In this document: positions 54,302 through 62,938 of the stretch, one piece after another | Numbering within the stretch: position 1 is the first letter of the stretch | Layout: each line of letters starts with the position of its first letter | NCBI GenBank assembly: GCA_944381475.1 | Contig: CALWLH010000071.1 | Location: 1-64,000, forward strand | Source of the DNA: an uncultured Lachnospiraceae bacterium | Lineage (GTDB): Bacteria; Bacillota; Clostridia; Lachnospirales; Lachnospiraceae | Direction of reading: 5' to 3' | DNA: 64,000 bases | Translations under genes and position numbers: made by a program | Notes under the pieces: generated by a model | Told to the model about the DNA's origin: nothing | What the model saw: the letters and a program-made list of their open reading frames with translations, nothing else | The model's database searches: none

Positions 54302-55048
54302 CTACGCAAAGTAGCGAGCTGATAGAATATAATTTTGAAACAGCTTCTTGATTTCCTTTTCTTTACGGCTTGTCAGGGGAATCTGTTCGTGCGTGCTGGT
54401 TTCAATTGTGCTGTCCAAAAAGCGGTAGATAAAGCGCAGATTTAAAAGATATCCACGTATTGGGCTGACAAAATACTGCTTTTGTAATTTTTTTTCCCAG
54501 TCAGCGATATGCCCCTTACAGTGATAAACCGCACAACGGGTATGAAATGCAAGGGGAAAACTGGCAGAAAAATGCTTGTCCACCTGTATATAAACGAGAT
54601 CACTCAGGTTTATGACAATTTCTTCCCTGTTGCAGCGCATGAGCACCAGCTGCATGCTTGTATTGCGGATTTCGTTCAACACCTGTGTCAGTTGTTCACT
54701 GAAGTATTCATAAGTAATGGGTTTTACAAAGAAACGGTGCGCGTGGACGGGAAAACAATCCTGCATGTACCTCGGATAGCTGCTCAAAAAAATAATTATA
54801 ATGTTTTTGTCCGGAAGCTTGCGGATATTTTCTGCCACCTCAATACCATTCTTTTCTCTCATTTCAACATCCAGAAAGAGCAGGTGAAAGCTCTGTTCTC
54901 TTGGATAGACCGCTAAGAGTTCTTCGCCGGAATAATAATGATGTAATTGGAATTCATGATCATAGGCTATGGAGTATTGCTGGAAGAAGAGCGTAAGGAG
55001 CGTGTGAATTTCCGGATCGTCGTCACAGATTGCAGCTTTCAGCTTCAT
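54302..55048 (-). CDS. AgrA-like LytTR response regulator
   Basis: A 248-residue response regulator. The receiver domain has the acidic pocket 'CDDDPE', phospho-acceptor Asp60 ('LLFLDVEM') and Lys109 ('RFFVKP'). The LytTR DNA-binding domain covers about 140-240 ('YIQVDKHFSASF...', 'VSPIRGYLLNLRFIYRF'). Proteins of this kind bind paired direct repeats and usually control secreted peptides or proteins; the divergent secreted-protein operon at 57095 is the likely target. It overlaps the kinase gene by 26 bases. Low GC compared with the left part of the window. Confidence 0.92.
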   Translation of the reverse strand: MKLKAAICDDDPEIHTLLTLFFQQYSIAYDHEFQLHHYYSGEELLAVYPREQSFHLLFLDVEMREKNGIEVAENIRKLPDKNIIIIFLSSYPRYMQDCFPVHAHRFFVKPITYEYFSEQLTQVLNEIRNTSMQLVLMRCNREEIVINLSDLVYIQVDKHFSASFPLAFHTRCAVYHCKGHIADWEKKLQKQYFVSPIRGYLLNLRFIYRFLDSTIETSTHEQIPLTSRKEKEIKKLFQNYILSARYFA

Positions 55049-56396
55049 AGAAATCCCCCTTGTTAACGAATAATGGTATAATTACATTTGCCTCATATTC
55101 CTGTTCTTTTTGTTCAAAATGTGTCAGACCATGGTATTTGTCGGCAATGCGAAAGACGTTATACAGACCGTAACCATGCTGCGGCAAAGCATTGTCCCTG
55201 AAAGCCTGTTCAGGATCATAGATACCAGCTTTTCTGGGAACAGTTGCATTGACAAAGCGGCATATCAGCTGTTCTTTTGTCATAAAAAGTTCTATTGTCA
55301 TGTAAGGTTTCCTGGAGTGCTTCATTGAGCGAAGCGCAGTCAGCGCATTGTCAGTTAGGTTTCCTAGGATGATGCATAGGTCGTAGTCCGGCAGGGGAAG
55401 TTCAGAGACATTGATTTGAATATTAGTGGTAACCGGAATGTTCATTTCCCGTGCCTGCACTTCGGCATTTCCGATCAGCGCGTCAATTGCCAGATTGCCG
55501 GTATGGACGGGGATTCGGGCGTTATCAAGTTCAGACAGATTCTGGTTAATATAATCCGCAACCATCTGATTGTCAGTCTGCTTTGCGCATTCACGGAGGT
55601 ATAATAAATGCTTCCTGCTGTCATGGAGGACTCTGCGGGCTTCTTTATATGCGGAAGTGGATTGGTTATACTTCATTTGTTGCAAAGTATTCTGCTGCTC
55701 CAGATGAAATAAGATATCTTTCAGATCCTGATTTTGAAGCTGAATATCCAGAAGAACGCAGTTTAACAGACATATGGCAATCAGACCAATGCTGGTGAAA
55801 GAGTTTAAAACTATACCAGCAGGTGTCCATGGATTAATGCTGACATTCAATACAGCTGTTATAATGAATGTGCTGATAATGGGCACGCATAGCAGGCTGA
55901 AGTTATATTGAACAGCGTGCAGCTTACGCTTGTGGTGGTAAAAGTTTCCCGCTAGTAATACCAGCATGCCCAGAATTAGTTTACTGACGAACAGTATGCT
56001 GAAAGTGTCGGCTGTTATAGCGGATTCTGGCGCGATATATATAAACAGGTTCAATAAGCAGTAGCTGCAGAACGCTGAGGCGCCTTGAAAAACCTGAAAG
56101 GCAATAATCGTAAAAATGCGGTGCCGCCAGACAGCTTCATATAGCATGGAAATAAAAAGCAGACCAGGTATAGCAACCAATAAATATAAAATGCCTACCA
56201 TAGGAGGAGTTTGCAGGTTATTCAGAAAAGCAATGTTAAACGCTATAGGTATTTCTATAATAGCATGGGAAACAATCCGCAAAAATGTGGATATGCTCTT
56301 TTTTTTACCAGATATCATATGGAAATATGTCATGCAGATAGCCATATCCAAAATTGTTATTATGAGGTTGGTCAGAACACCGGTTATATAATTCAT
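55023..56396 (-). CDS. AgrC-like sensor histidine kinase (GHKL)
   Basis: A 457-residue kinase with six or seven transmembrane helices in residues 1-230, then a dimerisation/His box 'VLHDSRKHLLYLRE' with His258, the N box 'LGNLTDNALTAL', and the G box 'PQHGYGLYNVFRIADKYHG'. This is the layout of peptide-sensing AgrC/ComD-like kinases. No AgrB/AgrD or ComC-like peptide gene is evident beside it. The ATG at 56396 follows AAGGAAA; residues upstream to 56492 lie in the leader element. The gene is preceded by a copy of the four-hairpin leader element. Confidence 0.9.
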   Translation of the reverse strand: MNYITGVLTNLIITILDMAICMTYFHMISGKKKSISTFLRIVSHAIIEIPIAFNIAFLNNLQTPPMVGILYLLVAIPGLLFISMLYEAVWRHRIFTIIAFQVFQGASAFCSYCLLNLFIYIAPESAITADTFSILFVSKLILGMLVLLAGNFYHHKRKLHAVQYNFSLLCVPIISTFIITAVLNVSINPWTPAGIVLNSFTSIGLIAICLLNCVLLDIQLQNQDLKDILFHLEQQNTLQQMKYNQSTSAYKEARRVLHDSRKHLLYLRECAKQTDNQMVADYINQNLSELDNARIPVHTGNLAIDALIGNAEVQAREMNIPVTTNIQINVSELPLPDYDLCIILGNLTDNALTALRSMKHSRKPYMTIELFMTKEQLICRFVNATVPRKAGIYDPEQAFRDNALPQHGYGLYNVFRIADKYHGLTHFEQKEQEYEANVIIPLFVNKGDFYEAESCNL

Positions 56397-56428
56397 AAAA
56401 GTTTCCTTGTAAATCAATAATATGCTGT

Positions 56429-56592
56429 GGGAGTCGAACGGTATTTTACCCTTATGATACCACGGATTGTTCCGCATGGCGCACTCCAGCAATTCTGAAG
56501 ATAGTCCTTATCGGGCAGCTTGCTCATATTTTGCGGGTTCCAAAGCGATACTTTTTCATGCGGGTATGAAAAGTATCGCTTTTTGACCTAGG
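56429..56592 (-). ncRNA. Four-hairpin leader element upstream of the AgrC-like gene (second copy)
   Basis: Minus-strand order matches the 30.9 kb copy. H4 has conserved flanks (GGTCAAAAAG and CTTTGGAACCC) around a stem AGCGATACTTTT/AAAAGTATCGCT, different in sequence from the other copy but fully paired. H2 is GGATTG...CAATTCT and H1 is GGGTAAAATACC-like. The tail CCCACAGCATATTAT...TTTACAAGG also matches (CCCCAACAGCATGTTATATTTATGAGG, in parts, at the pheA-like gene). At the 5' side, CTGATA-17-AAGAAT lines up with the TTGAGG-17-TATGAT promoter of the other copy but is weaker. Confidence 0.65.
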
Positions 56593-56892
56593 TATTCTTA
56601 TATGTCCTAAGGGTGGTATCAGAGCTGTTTTAATACGTTTTATTTATAATAGTACAAAAAGAGGATAATTTCAAGAGAAAATAATATGTTTTTTGCTGAC
56701 AGGATTTGCGATATGATCTGATTGCTCATTGGACTGGCTGAGGGGGAAAGAAGATATTGACAGAGCAGAAAGGAATAAGAGTAGCTGGACAACATGCAGG
56801 CTGGATTTCGTGAAAGCTGAATGAAGAAGGATTATCATTCAGACATCAAAAGTGGCATTTTGGAAAAAAAAGTTTTTTTTTAAAAATAAGTA
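56593..56892. other. Gene-free AT-rich interval
   Basis: No gene supported. It holds the presumed promoter of the AgrC leader (minus strand, near 56595-56625) and, at its right end, A/T tracts ahead of the 56896 promoter. No clear paired LytTR repeat was recognised. Confidence 0.5.
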
Positions 56893-56901
56893 TGTTATAA
56901 T
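56893..56901 (+). promoter_or_regulatory. Extended -10 promoter of the secreted-protein operon
   Basis: TG, T, then TATAAT (56896-56901) behind a run of A and T; the -35 position is only a T tract. This layout is usual where an activator such as a LytTR regulator assists. Confidence 0.6.
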
Positions 56902-56937
56902 TTAAATATAATAATTCGCGGCTGCTATAGAAAACAT

Positions 56938-57094
56938 GAGAGGAGGATACTGACAAGAAGACGGAATCTGAGTTATTTATTGCGTCAGAGATTGTATCTG
57001 TAAATGCCGTAAGCAATTTTAACATCAGTCGGATGTGCAAAGGAATGGAAATGTCCCTGATGGTGAACCATCAAAAGAAAGAGAGGAAGATTAA
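56938..57094 (+). other. Leader with an unused Shine-Dalgarno and open frame ahead of the secreted-protein gene
   Basis: GAGAGGAGG at 56938-56946 is not followed by ATG, GTG or TTG in range (next bases ATACTGACAAG). A frame of 51 codons from 56949 stays open to TAA at 57102-57104, overlapping the next start. It may be a decayed leader-peptide gene (a single missing base would restore an ATG-like start), or chance. Confidence 0.35.
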
Positions 57095-57760
57095 ATGTCA
57101 TTAAGAAAAAGAGGAAGGTTTGGTTTAAAAGCAGCAATAACAGCAGTTGGTTTGGCAATTATTGTTTTATTGAATACTGTGGTAAGTATCTATGCAGCTA
57201 CGGAGTATCAGTGGTTCAGAACACCCAAGTACACTTCTTTGGGGGATGGTGTTACTTTGGATACAGGTATTTACAAATATAATCTTTGGAGTAAAGCAAA
57301 ATGGGAAATTAGGAAGGTCGGGCTTTATAATGCATATCTGACATACTATCTGGAGGATTCCACAGGGAATCCCACTTGGATTGCAAATCAGGGACAAAAG
57401 CTTACAATAACACAGAGTTCAACGGTAAGCAGAACAGTATCCAACACAATAACATGGACGTTGGGGATTTCCGGTGATATTACTATACCCAAGCTCAGCA
57501 AACTTAAAATTACTCCGAAGGCCAGTTTTACAAGCACAAATACAGAAACTTATTCGTATACATATAGTGCAGGTATGGGGTTAGAATACGATCTTTCAAA
57601 ATATAAGCACAAAAGTTATACAATTGCAACAAACGGATATATAATTAAATATGCGGTTATCAGATATAAACCTGATGGAAAAACTATAAAAGACCAAAAA
57701 ACAATGTATGGATATTACGCTTCCTATGGACAGGAAGTTCGATTGGTATATCGTTATTAG
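57095..57760 (+). CDS. Secreted beta-rich protein, possible pore-former-like fold
   Basis: A 221-residue protein with a signal peptide (basic start 'SLRKRGRFGLK', hydrophobic core to about residue 30, cleavage near 'SIYA-A'). The mature part is rich in Thr, Ser, Tyr and Lys with alternating polar/non-polar strands. 'LTITQSSTVSRTVSNTITW' is followed by 'FTSTNTETYSYTYSAG' and then 'YTIATNGYIIKYAVI', which resembles the Ser/Thr-rich hairpin and C-terminal strand of aerolysin/ETX-type proteins. No Cys in the mature part. I do not recognise a family with certainty; it could equally be another secreted beta-protein. It starts the unit containing a lipoprotein and an ABC exporter. Confidence 0.7.
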   Translation: MSLRKRGRFGLKAAITAVGLAIIVLLNTVVSIYAATEYQWFRTPKYTSLGDGVTLDTGIYKYNLWSKAKWEIRKVGLYNAYLTYYLEDSTGNPTWIANQGQKLTITQSSTVSRTVSNTITWTLGISGDITIPKLSKLKITPKASFTSTNTETYSYTYSAGMGLEYDLSKYKHKSYTIATNGYIIKYAVIRYKPDGKTIKDQKTMYGYYASYGQEVRLVYRY

Positions 57761-57793
57761 TATGATTAATTATTTGAAGAAGGGTGTATTTGT

Positions 57794-58675
57794 ATGAGCA
57801 GAAAAAGAGCAATCGTATATGTGAGCGCTTTAAGCATATGTATGCTCAGTGCGTGCCAAAAGGAACCGGCAAACACGGATGAGATTTTTACAGGAGGTGA
57901 TATTGTAAAATTTGACATCGCTGTTTCCGATTCAGCCCTTGTCACCTGTCCGCTGATTACGAATGTCGAGATTGAAACGATAGAGCTTCTGGGAGCGGAT
58001 TTTTCAGACGATGTGGATTTGGATGTAAAAATGCGAGTATTTTCAGGAAAACCGGATTTTACTTATAAGGGATATTTTGTGTACTGTATTCCGATGGATA
58101 TTATCAATAATTCCTCTGGCATGGCAGCGGATACAAGCATATCCGCAATTCATTATCTGATCAATGGACAATCGATTGATTATGCTGTCTCGGATTTTCA
58201 AATTGTTAATATAGAGGGCTTATGTCAGAACTATCAGGCGCAGAGGAGCGACGGCACGTTTTTAATTAGCAGCGATACGACAGGTATCTTTGGGTATTTG
58301 CCAACTGTGCAAAGACCATTTAATATTGCACTTGAGCCATCTGAAGAGATAACAGTGGAGTCATTTTCAACACTGGGCGATTATCTGTCCATGGAGGAGT
58401 TCATGGTGGATGGTGTCCGGACAGATTCCGACCATATCCAAAAGCAGCTTGGCGTAGGGGAAGAAATTAGCTTCTCCTGTGGATTTTCTTATCAGAATGG
58501 TGCGGACGAGAGCAATATTATCCGGGATAGCTATGTGATCTTATATACTTGTGGCGGTGAGAGATATATTTTTGAATACCCATCTGGCGTATATATCTGG
58601 AATAATTTTGATGAATTGGGGGACGAACAAACAATTGGAGCAATAAAAAAATATATTGATATGAGCCTGAAATAA
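57794..58675 (+). CDS. Lipoprotein of unknown function
   Basis: A 293-residue protein with a signal peptide ending in the lipobox LSAC (Cys about residue 21). The mature part is acidic and beta-prone ('DLDVKMRVFSGKPDFTYKGYFVYC', 'GEEISFSCGFSYQNGADES'), with several Cys and no recognised domain. It is in the same unit as the secreted protein (33-base gap) and precedes the MacB-type exporter after a terminator hairpin. It could be an immunity or receptor lipoprotein for the secreted protein, by position only. Confidence 0.75.
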   Translation: MSRKRAIVYVSALSICMLSACQKEPANTDEIFTGGDIVKFDIAVSDSALVTCPLITNVEIETIELLGADFSDDVDLDVKMRVFSGKPDFTYKGYFVYCIPMDIINNSSGMAADTSISAIHYLINGQSIDYAVSDFQIVNIEGLCQNYQAQRSDGTFLISSDTTGIFGYLPTVQRPFNIALEPSEEITVESFSTLGDYLSMEEFMVDGVRTDSDHIQKQLGVGEEISFSCGFSYQNGADESNIIRDSYVILYTCGGERYIFEYPSGVYIWNNFDELGDEQTIGAIKKYIDMSLK

Positions 58676-58682
58676 TAGAGTT

Positions 58683-58720
58683 AATGGGGAGATTTATTTT
58701 CAAACAAATCTCCCCATTTT
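58683..58720 (+). terminator. Terminator between lipoprotein and exporter genes
   Basis: AATGGGGAGATTT/AAATCTCCCCATT stem, 13 bp, followed by four T. It would set the first two genes at higher expression than the exporter, with read-through expected because no clear promoter follows. Confidence 0.78.
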
Positions 58721-58736
58721 AAAGGATAAGAAAAAT

Positions 58737-59603
58737 ATGAAAAAAATAGTTTTTTGCATAAGCATGGCGTTGATTGTTATGGTTTGTGTCTGGTCCTTAG
58801 TTCTGATGTATGGAAATGATCAGGAATATGAATTTTCATTTGACGAGAATTTGATTGCAGATGTATCAGAACAACTGACAGATACCTATGTTGTTGAAAG
58901 AGCAGATATTTCAAATGTTCAGGAGTGGAATGCATGTGTTGTTATGGAAGAACATGCAGAGCAGATATATCAGACAGGGATAGAAGAAAATGATGAAATC
59001 AGCATAAGCGTTTCTGTTGGTGAGACATTAAAAGCTGGTATGGAACTATATAGAATGAATGGAGAGTCATTTTATGTGAAGGAAAATGGCATATGTCTCG
59101 CTGTTAATTTGACAAAGAATGAGTTGGAAATACGGATTCTTGATACAAGAAATTTATATATTGAGGCATATTTGCCCGTGTTTTATATTAATAAGGGCAT
59201 ATCCCAGCTCTCGTTTAATGGCGGGTTTGGTGAGCAGACAATTTGTCTCCAGCTAAAAGGCATCGATGCAAATGCAGTAGGTAATACTGTACGGGTAACA
59301 TTTTCTGTGGATCAAGATGACTTTTTTTGTTTTCCTGGTACGGAAGGAATAGTACAAGCATGCGTTGATACAAGAGAAAATGTATTGATTGCGCCTCTGG
59401 AAAGTATTATTTGTATGGAGGAGAGAGATTACCGTGTGTATTGTCTTTTAAATGGAGAAAAAACCTTAAAAAGTGTAGAACTGGGAATTATGAATGATAT
59501 TTATGTGGAAATAACAGGAGGTGTAACGGAAGGAGATATTCTCATTTATCCGGAAGAAGATATAAATCTTCGTACATATTTGTTACAAGAAGAAGGCGAA
59601 TGA
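58737..59603 (+). CDS. Membrane-fusion (HlyD/MacA-like) adaptor subunit
   Basis: A 288-residue protein with one N-terminal membrane anchor. A beta-rich extracytoplasmic part includes a lipoyl-like 'ISVSVGETLKAGMELYRM' and a C-terminal 'NVLIAPLESIICMEERDYRVYCLLNGEKTLKSVELG' (in parts), typical of the macrolide-exporter adaptor family in Gram-positives. There is no long coiled-coil hairpin. It would link the ABC ATPase/permease to the extracellular face. ATPase gene starts one base after the stop. Confidence 0.8.
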   Translation: MKKIVFCISMALIVMVCVWSLVLMYGNDQEYEFSFDENLIADVSEQLTDTYVVERADISNVQEWNACVVMEEHAEQIYQTGIEENDEISISVSVGETLKAGMELYRMNGESFYVKENGICLAVNLTKNELEIRILDTRNLYIEAYLPVFYINKGISQLSFNGGFGEQTICLQLKGIDANAVGNTVRVTFSVDQDDFFCFPGTEGIVQACVDTRENVLIAPLESIICMEERDYRVYCLLNGEKTLKSVELGIMNDIYVEITGGVTEGDILIYPEEDINLRTYLLQEEGE

Positions 59604-59604
59604 A

Positions 59605-60258
59605 ATGATAGAAATGATTAACATCAGCAAATCATACAATGGTGAGCGTCAGATACTCAGAGACCTGACGCTACATATTCGTGACGGAGAGTATATACAG
59701 ATTGTTGGTGGTTCGGGGGCTGGCAAATCCACTTTTCTTAATGTGATTGGGCTGTTAGACCGTAATTATGCGGGCAAATTGAAAATTGCGGGGAGGAGTG
59801 TAGATAAAATAAGTGATACCGAAATTAGTGCTATACGATGTTGCCATATTGGTTTTATATTTCAATCATATAATTTAATACATAATATGTCAGTAATGGA
59901 AAACATTTCGCTACCAGCGATTTATGCAAAGGGTAAACGTCCGGATTGGAAAAAACGTATTGAAGAAAAGATGTCAGCTTTGGGAATTTGGCACTTAAAA
60001 AATCAGTTTATTCAATATTTATCGGGTGGAGAAAAACAACGTGTGGCGATTGCCAGAGCATTGCTCCTTGATCCGGATATTATTTTGGCTGATGAGCCGA
60101 CGGGGAATCTGGATGTTGACAATGCGAATATTATTTTTGAGACGTTGAGAGAATTGCACAGGCAGAAAAAAACAATCGTTATGGTTACACATAATACATA
60201 TGTTGCTTCGGGGGCGGATCATATATACAGATTGGCGGATGGAAAATTGTATGAATAA
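59605..60258 (+). CDS. ABC transporter ATP-binding protein, MacB/LolD family
   Basis: A 217-residue ATPase with Walker A GGSGAGKST (35-43), Q-loop 'FIFQSYNLI', signature LSGGE (139-143), Walker B 'IILADEP' (159-165) followed by 'TGNLD', and an H-loop 'VTHN'. It belongs to the type VII (MacB/FtsE/LolD) transporters. It couples to the permease whose start overlaps its stop codon (ATGAATAA). Confidence 0.95.
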   Translation: MIEMINISKSYNGERQILRDLTLHIRDGEYIQIVGGSGAGKSTFLNVIGLLDRNYAGKLKIAGRSVDKISDTEISAIRCCHIGFIFQSYNLIHNMSVMENISLPAIYAKGKRPDWKKRIEEKMSALGIWHLKNQFIQYLSGGEKQRVAIARALLLDPDIILADEPTGNLDVDNANIIFETLRELHRQKKTIVMVTHNTYVASGADHIYRLADGKLYE

Positions 60259-61528
60259 TATGGGAATATTTTTTAAAAACAATATAATGGTTCTTTTACG
60301 GAACAGACTACGGATTGCACTGACCATATTTGGCTGTTCAATTGGTCTTTTGGTCTTTATTATTGGCAATGCATGTATGGAGGGCTATTTCTATAATTTG
60401 TACAGGGATGCATACTTGTTTTGCAATAATGTGGTATTACTTTTTGATGGAAGTGATGATACTTATGATGTATTGGAGAATGCTATAAAACCCAATTACA
60501 GCACAAGTATTTATTCCTCCGGTGATACTTTTTTTGTTTCTTCAAATAAATATTATTATAATGGTGTGAAAGTAGAAAACAATATTTCTTATATCGGAGT
60601 AAACCAAAATGATTTTTCGAATATTATATTATCCAAGCATAATGATCAATATTTTTGTACAAAGAGCAAACTAATATATGGAAGGGGTATTACAGATGCA
60701 GACATTCAAAATAAAAACCATGTGGCAGTTGTGGAAAAAAATACAGCGCAGCTGTTGTTCCAAACAGATAATTGTGTTGGTGAAACAATAGAGGTTCATT
60801 GCTATTACGGATATATTGAGTTAGAGATTGTAGGGGTAATTGATACCCTAGGTATTCATGATGCGGACGTGTTAACTGTAAAAAAACAGTTAAGCCAAAC
60901 GGATAACAAAGATATATCCTTGTATCATTATGTGTATATTCCAAATACGCTGGTACAGGAGTATATGAAGGATGATGTTAAGGAAATCCGAGTATTGGTT
61001 TATGACGAGAATAATTATAAAGAAGCGGTATCGGGATTTACTATGATCATGCGTGAAATGGACTTGTCAACAGGTATCGTTTCGAGAAAAAGTATGCTTC
61101 AGGAAGCGGATGAGGTTAAATGGAATTTAAAAACAACCTTTAATATAATTATTATTTTAATTATTACTTTTTCTGGTCTGTTACTTGTTACAATTTTTGT
61201 TTTTTCCGTTAAGGAGCGTGTCTATGAGATTGGAATCAGGAGAGCAATAGGAGCATCGAAATTTGATATTTTAATGCAGTTTATGCTGGAAGGAATGTTG
61301 ATTGCGGTCATTTCGGCTTTTTTTGCGTCAATTGCAGGGATTATTGTATGCAATTTCGCAAATACAGTGATATTGCGATTTTTTTGTATAAAATTTTCTT
61401 TGGGGATATCTTTAAGGTTGCTTTTTGCAACTTTTGGAATTGCTGCATTGCAGGGAATACTATTTTCTGTTGTGCCAGCCATTGTTGCAGCCAGGGTTGA
61501 TCCTACGGAAACAATCAGATGGGAATAG
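60251..61528 (+). CDS. MacB/FtsX-like ABC permease
   Basis: A 425-residue permease with one N-terminal helix ('IALTIFGCSIGLLVFIIGNA'), a large extracytoplasmic domain (about 45-300) and three C-terminal helices. The cytoplasmic loop 'ERVYEIGIRRAIGASKFDILMQFMLEG' is the FtsX-type coupling motif. The ATG at 60251 overlaps the ATPase stop. With the adaptor and ATPase it forms a complete mechanotransmission-type exporter, possibly for the secreted protein's partner peptides or for self-protection. Confidence 0.92.
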   Translation: MNNMGIFFKNNIMVLLRNRLRIALTIFGCSIGLLVFIIGNACMEGYFYNLYRDAYLFCNNVVLLFDGSDDTYDVLENAIKPNYSTSIYSSGDTFFVSSNKYYYNGVKVENNISYIGVNQNDFSNIILSKHNDQYFCTKSKLIYGRGITDADIQNKNHVAVVEKNTAQLLFQTDNCVGETIEVHCYYGYIELEIVGVIDTLGIHDADVLTVKKQLSQTDNKDISLYHYVYIPNTLVQEYMKDDVKEIRVLVYDENNYKEAVSGFTMIMREMDLSTGIVSRKSMLQEADEVKWNLKTTFNIIIILIITFSGLLLVTIFVFSVKERVYEIGIRRAIGASKFDILMQFMLEGMLIAVISAFFASIAGIIVCNFANTVILRFFCIKFSLGISLRLLFATFGIAALQGILFSVVPAIVAARVDPTETIRWE

Positions 61529-61537
61529 AAGTAATGA

Positions 61538-61639
61538 ATGCGATCAGAAAAAGAAGATATGAATTTGAGAGAAATATTGCTGCTGTTTTTTGATTTTCTG
61601 ATAATTTTCGGCTTGCAGCCGCCGCTCAATGTAAGGTGA
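61538..61639 (+). CDS. Possible small hydrophobic ORF 1
   Basis: ATG at 61538 to TGA at 61637-61639, 33 residues, with a polar start (MRSEKEDMN) and a hydrophobic stretch 'LLLFFDFLIIFGL'. No strong ribosome-binding site. Too short for certainty. Confidence 0.3.
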   Translation: MRSEKEDMNLREILLLFFDFLIIFGLQPPLNVR

Positions 61640-61648
61640 AAAAAGATT

Positions 61649-61714
61649 ATGATTGCTGTAGGAATCATAATCCTGTGGCTTGTAATTATAAACATTGTAA
61701 ATATGACCATTTAG
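61649..61714 (+). CDS. Possible small hydrophobic ORF 2
   Basis: ATG at 61649 to TAG at 61712-61714, 21 residues, almost entirely hydrophobic, with AAGGTG nine bases upstream. It may encode a single-helix membrane peptide belonging to the exporter unit, or be chance in AT-rich DNA. Confidence 0.35.
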   Translation: MIAVGIIILWLVIINIVNMTI

Positions 61715-61789
61715 TTAAATGTATAGTATAAAATGCGTGCGGGTTTAAAAACAAGGATTTCCAATGGTTATGCGGTTGTAAATGAAAAA

Positions 61790-62892
61790 TTATAAACTTT
61801 GAAACAGAACATGTGGATCTGCAGCATCTGTATATCAACGGTTCCAAGTTTGAGGCAAATGCAAACAAATATTCCTGGGTGTGGAAAAAGGCAACCGAGA
61901 AGTCCAGATACCGCCTGTTTGATAAGATCACGAAGCTGCTGCAGGAGATCAATGAAGAGATTGCCTATACTGGGACAATGCTCTGTATCAATACGGAGTA
62001 TGCCCCGGAATACCTAAAGGAGGCCGCCGACAGCTATGCTCAGATGTGAAAGATAGACGAAACCGCATTTGTTCACGGCCGTGGCCGCCATAAAACGATG
62101 CAACAGCGTCATTATGAGAAGCTGATGGAATATGCGCAAAAGCTGGAAGAATATATGGAGAAAATCCATATCTGTGGAGGGGGCGGAACAGCTATTCCAA
62201 GACAGTCCATTCAGCAACATTTATGCGTATCAAGACAGATTATATGGGAAATGCCCAGCTGCTTCCTGCATATAATGTCCAGATCGGTGTCGCAGATGAA
62301 TATATAGCAGTAGTAGAGGTGAATCAATACCGCAGCGACATGGACTGCTTTGTGTCGCTGATGGAGAAGTTCAAAGATATTTATGGATTCTATGAAATAT
62401 CCAGTTACAGATTCCGGTTATGGCTCCTACAACAATTACATTTTTCTGAGCAGAATGGAAAAGTATATGAAGTTCCCAATGTTCAAGAAGGAAACAACGG
62501 ATAAGAATTATCATGCAGACCCATTCAGAGCGGTGAACTTTCCGATCGGCGAGGATGGTATCATGAGATGTCCCAATGGCAAAGCCTATCACCTGCAATA
62601 CCGCCAAAATGTAAAAGGAAATGTATACGGAAGACAGGAAGAAGTGTATCAGTGCGAAGACGGCAGGGGATGTCCGTATGCACAGCAGTGTAAAAAGACA
62701 GAAAAGAATCGTACGGTGCGGGTCAATCGTGAACTCACAGCCATGCACCAGGAAGTCATAGCGAATCTGGAAAGCATACAGGGAGCGCTGCTGAGGATAA
62801 ACCGTTCGATACAGGCGGAAGGAGCATTCGGCATTATGAATTATCTAATACGGGTAATACAGAGTGCAAAGTGTACGGATAAAGACGGCTAA
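61790..62892 (+). pseudogene. Broken IS1182-type transposase
   Basis: Fragments in different frames match the transposase: 'EHVDLQHLYINGSKFEANANKYSWVWKKA', then after a TGA at 62047-62049 'FVHGRGRHKTMQQRHYEKLM', then a shifted frame with 'KTDYMGNAQLLPAYNVQIGVADEYI', then 'CPYAQQCKKTEKNRTVRVNRELTAMHQ'. The N-terminal portion is absent and the C-terminus is altered after 'AFGIMN'. No inverted terminal repeats were identified. The element is inactive. Confidence 0.85.
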
Positions 62893-62938
62893 ACGTGTTT
62901 ATTTGTAGAATCAATGATAAAGTAAGAAGTTATGTAAA

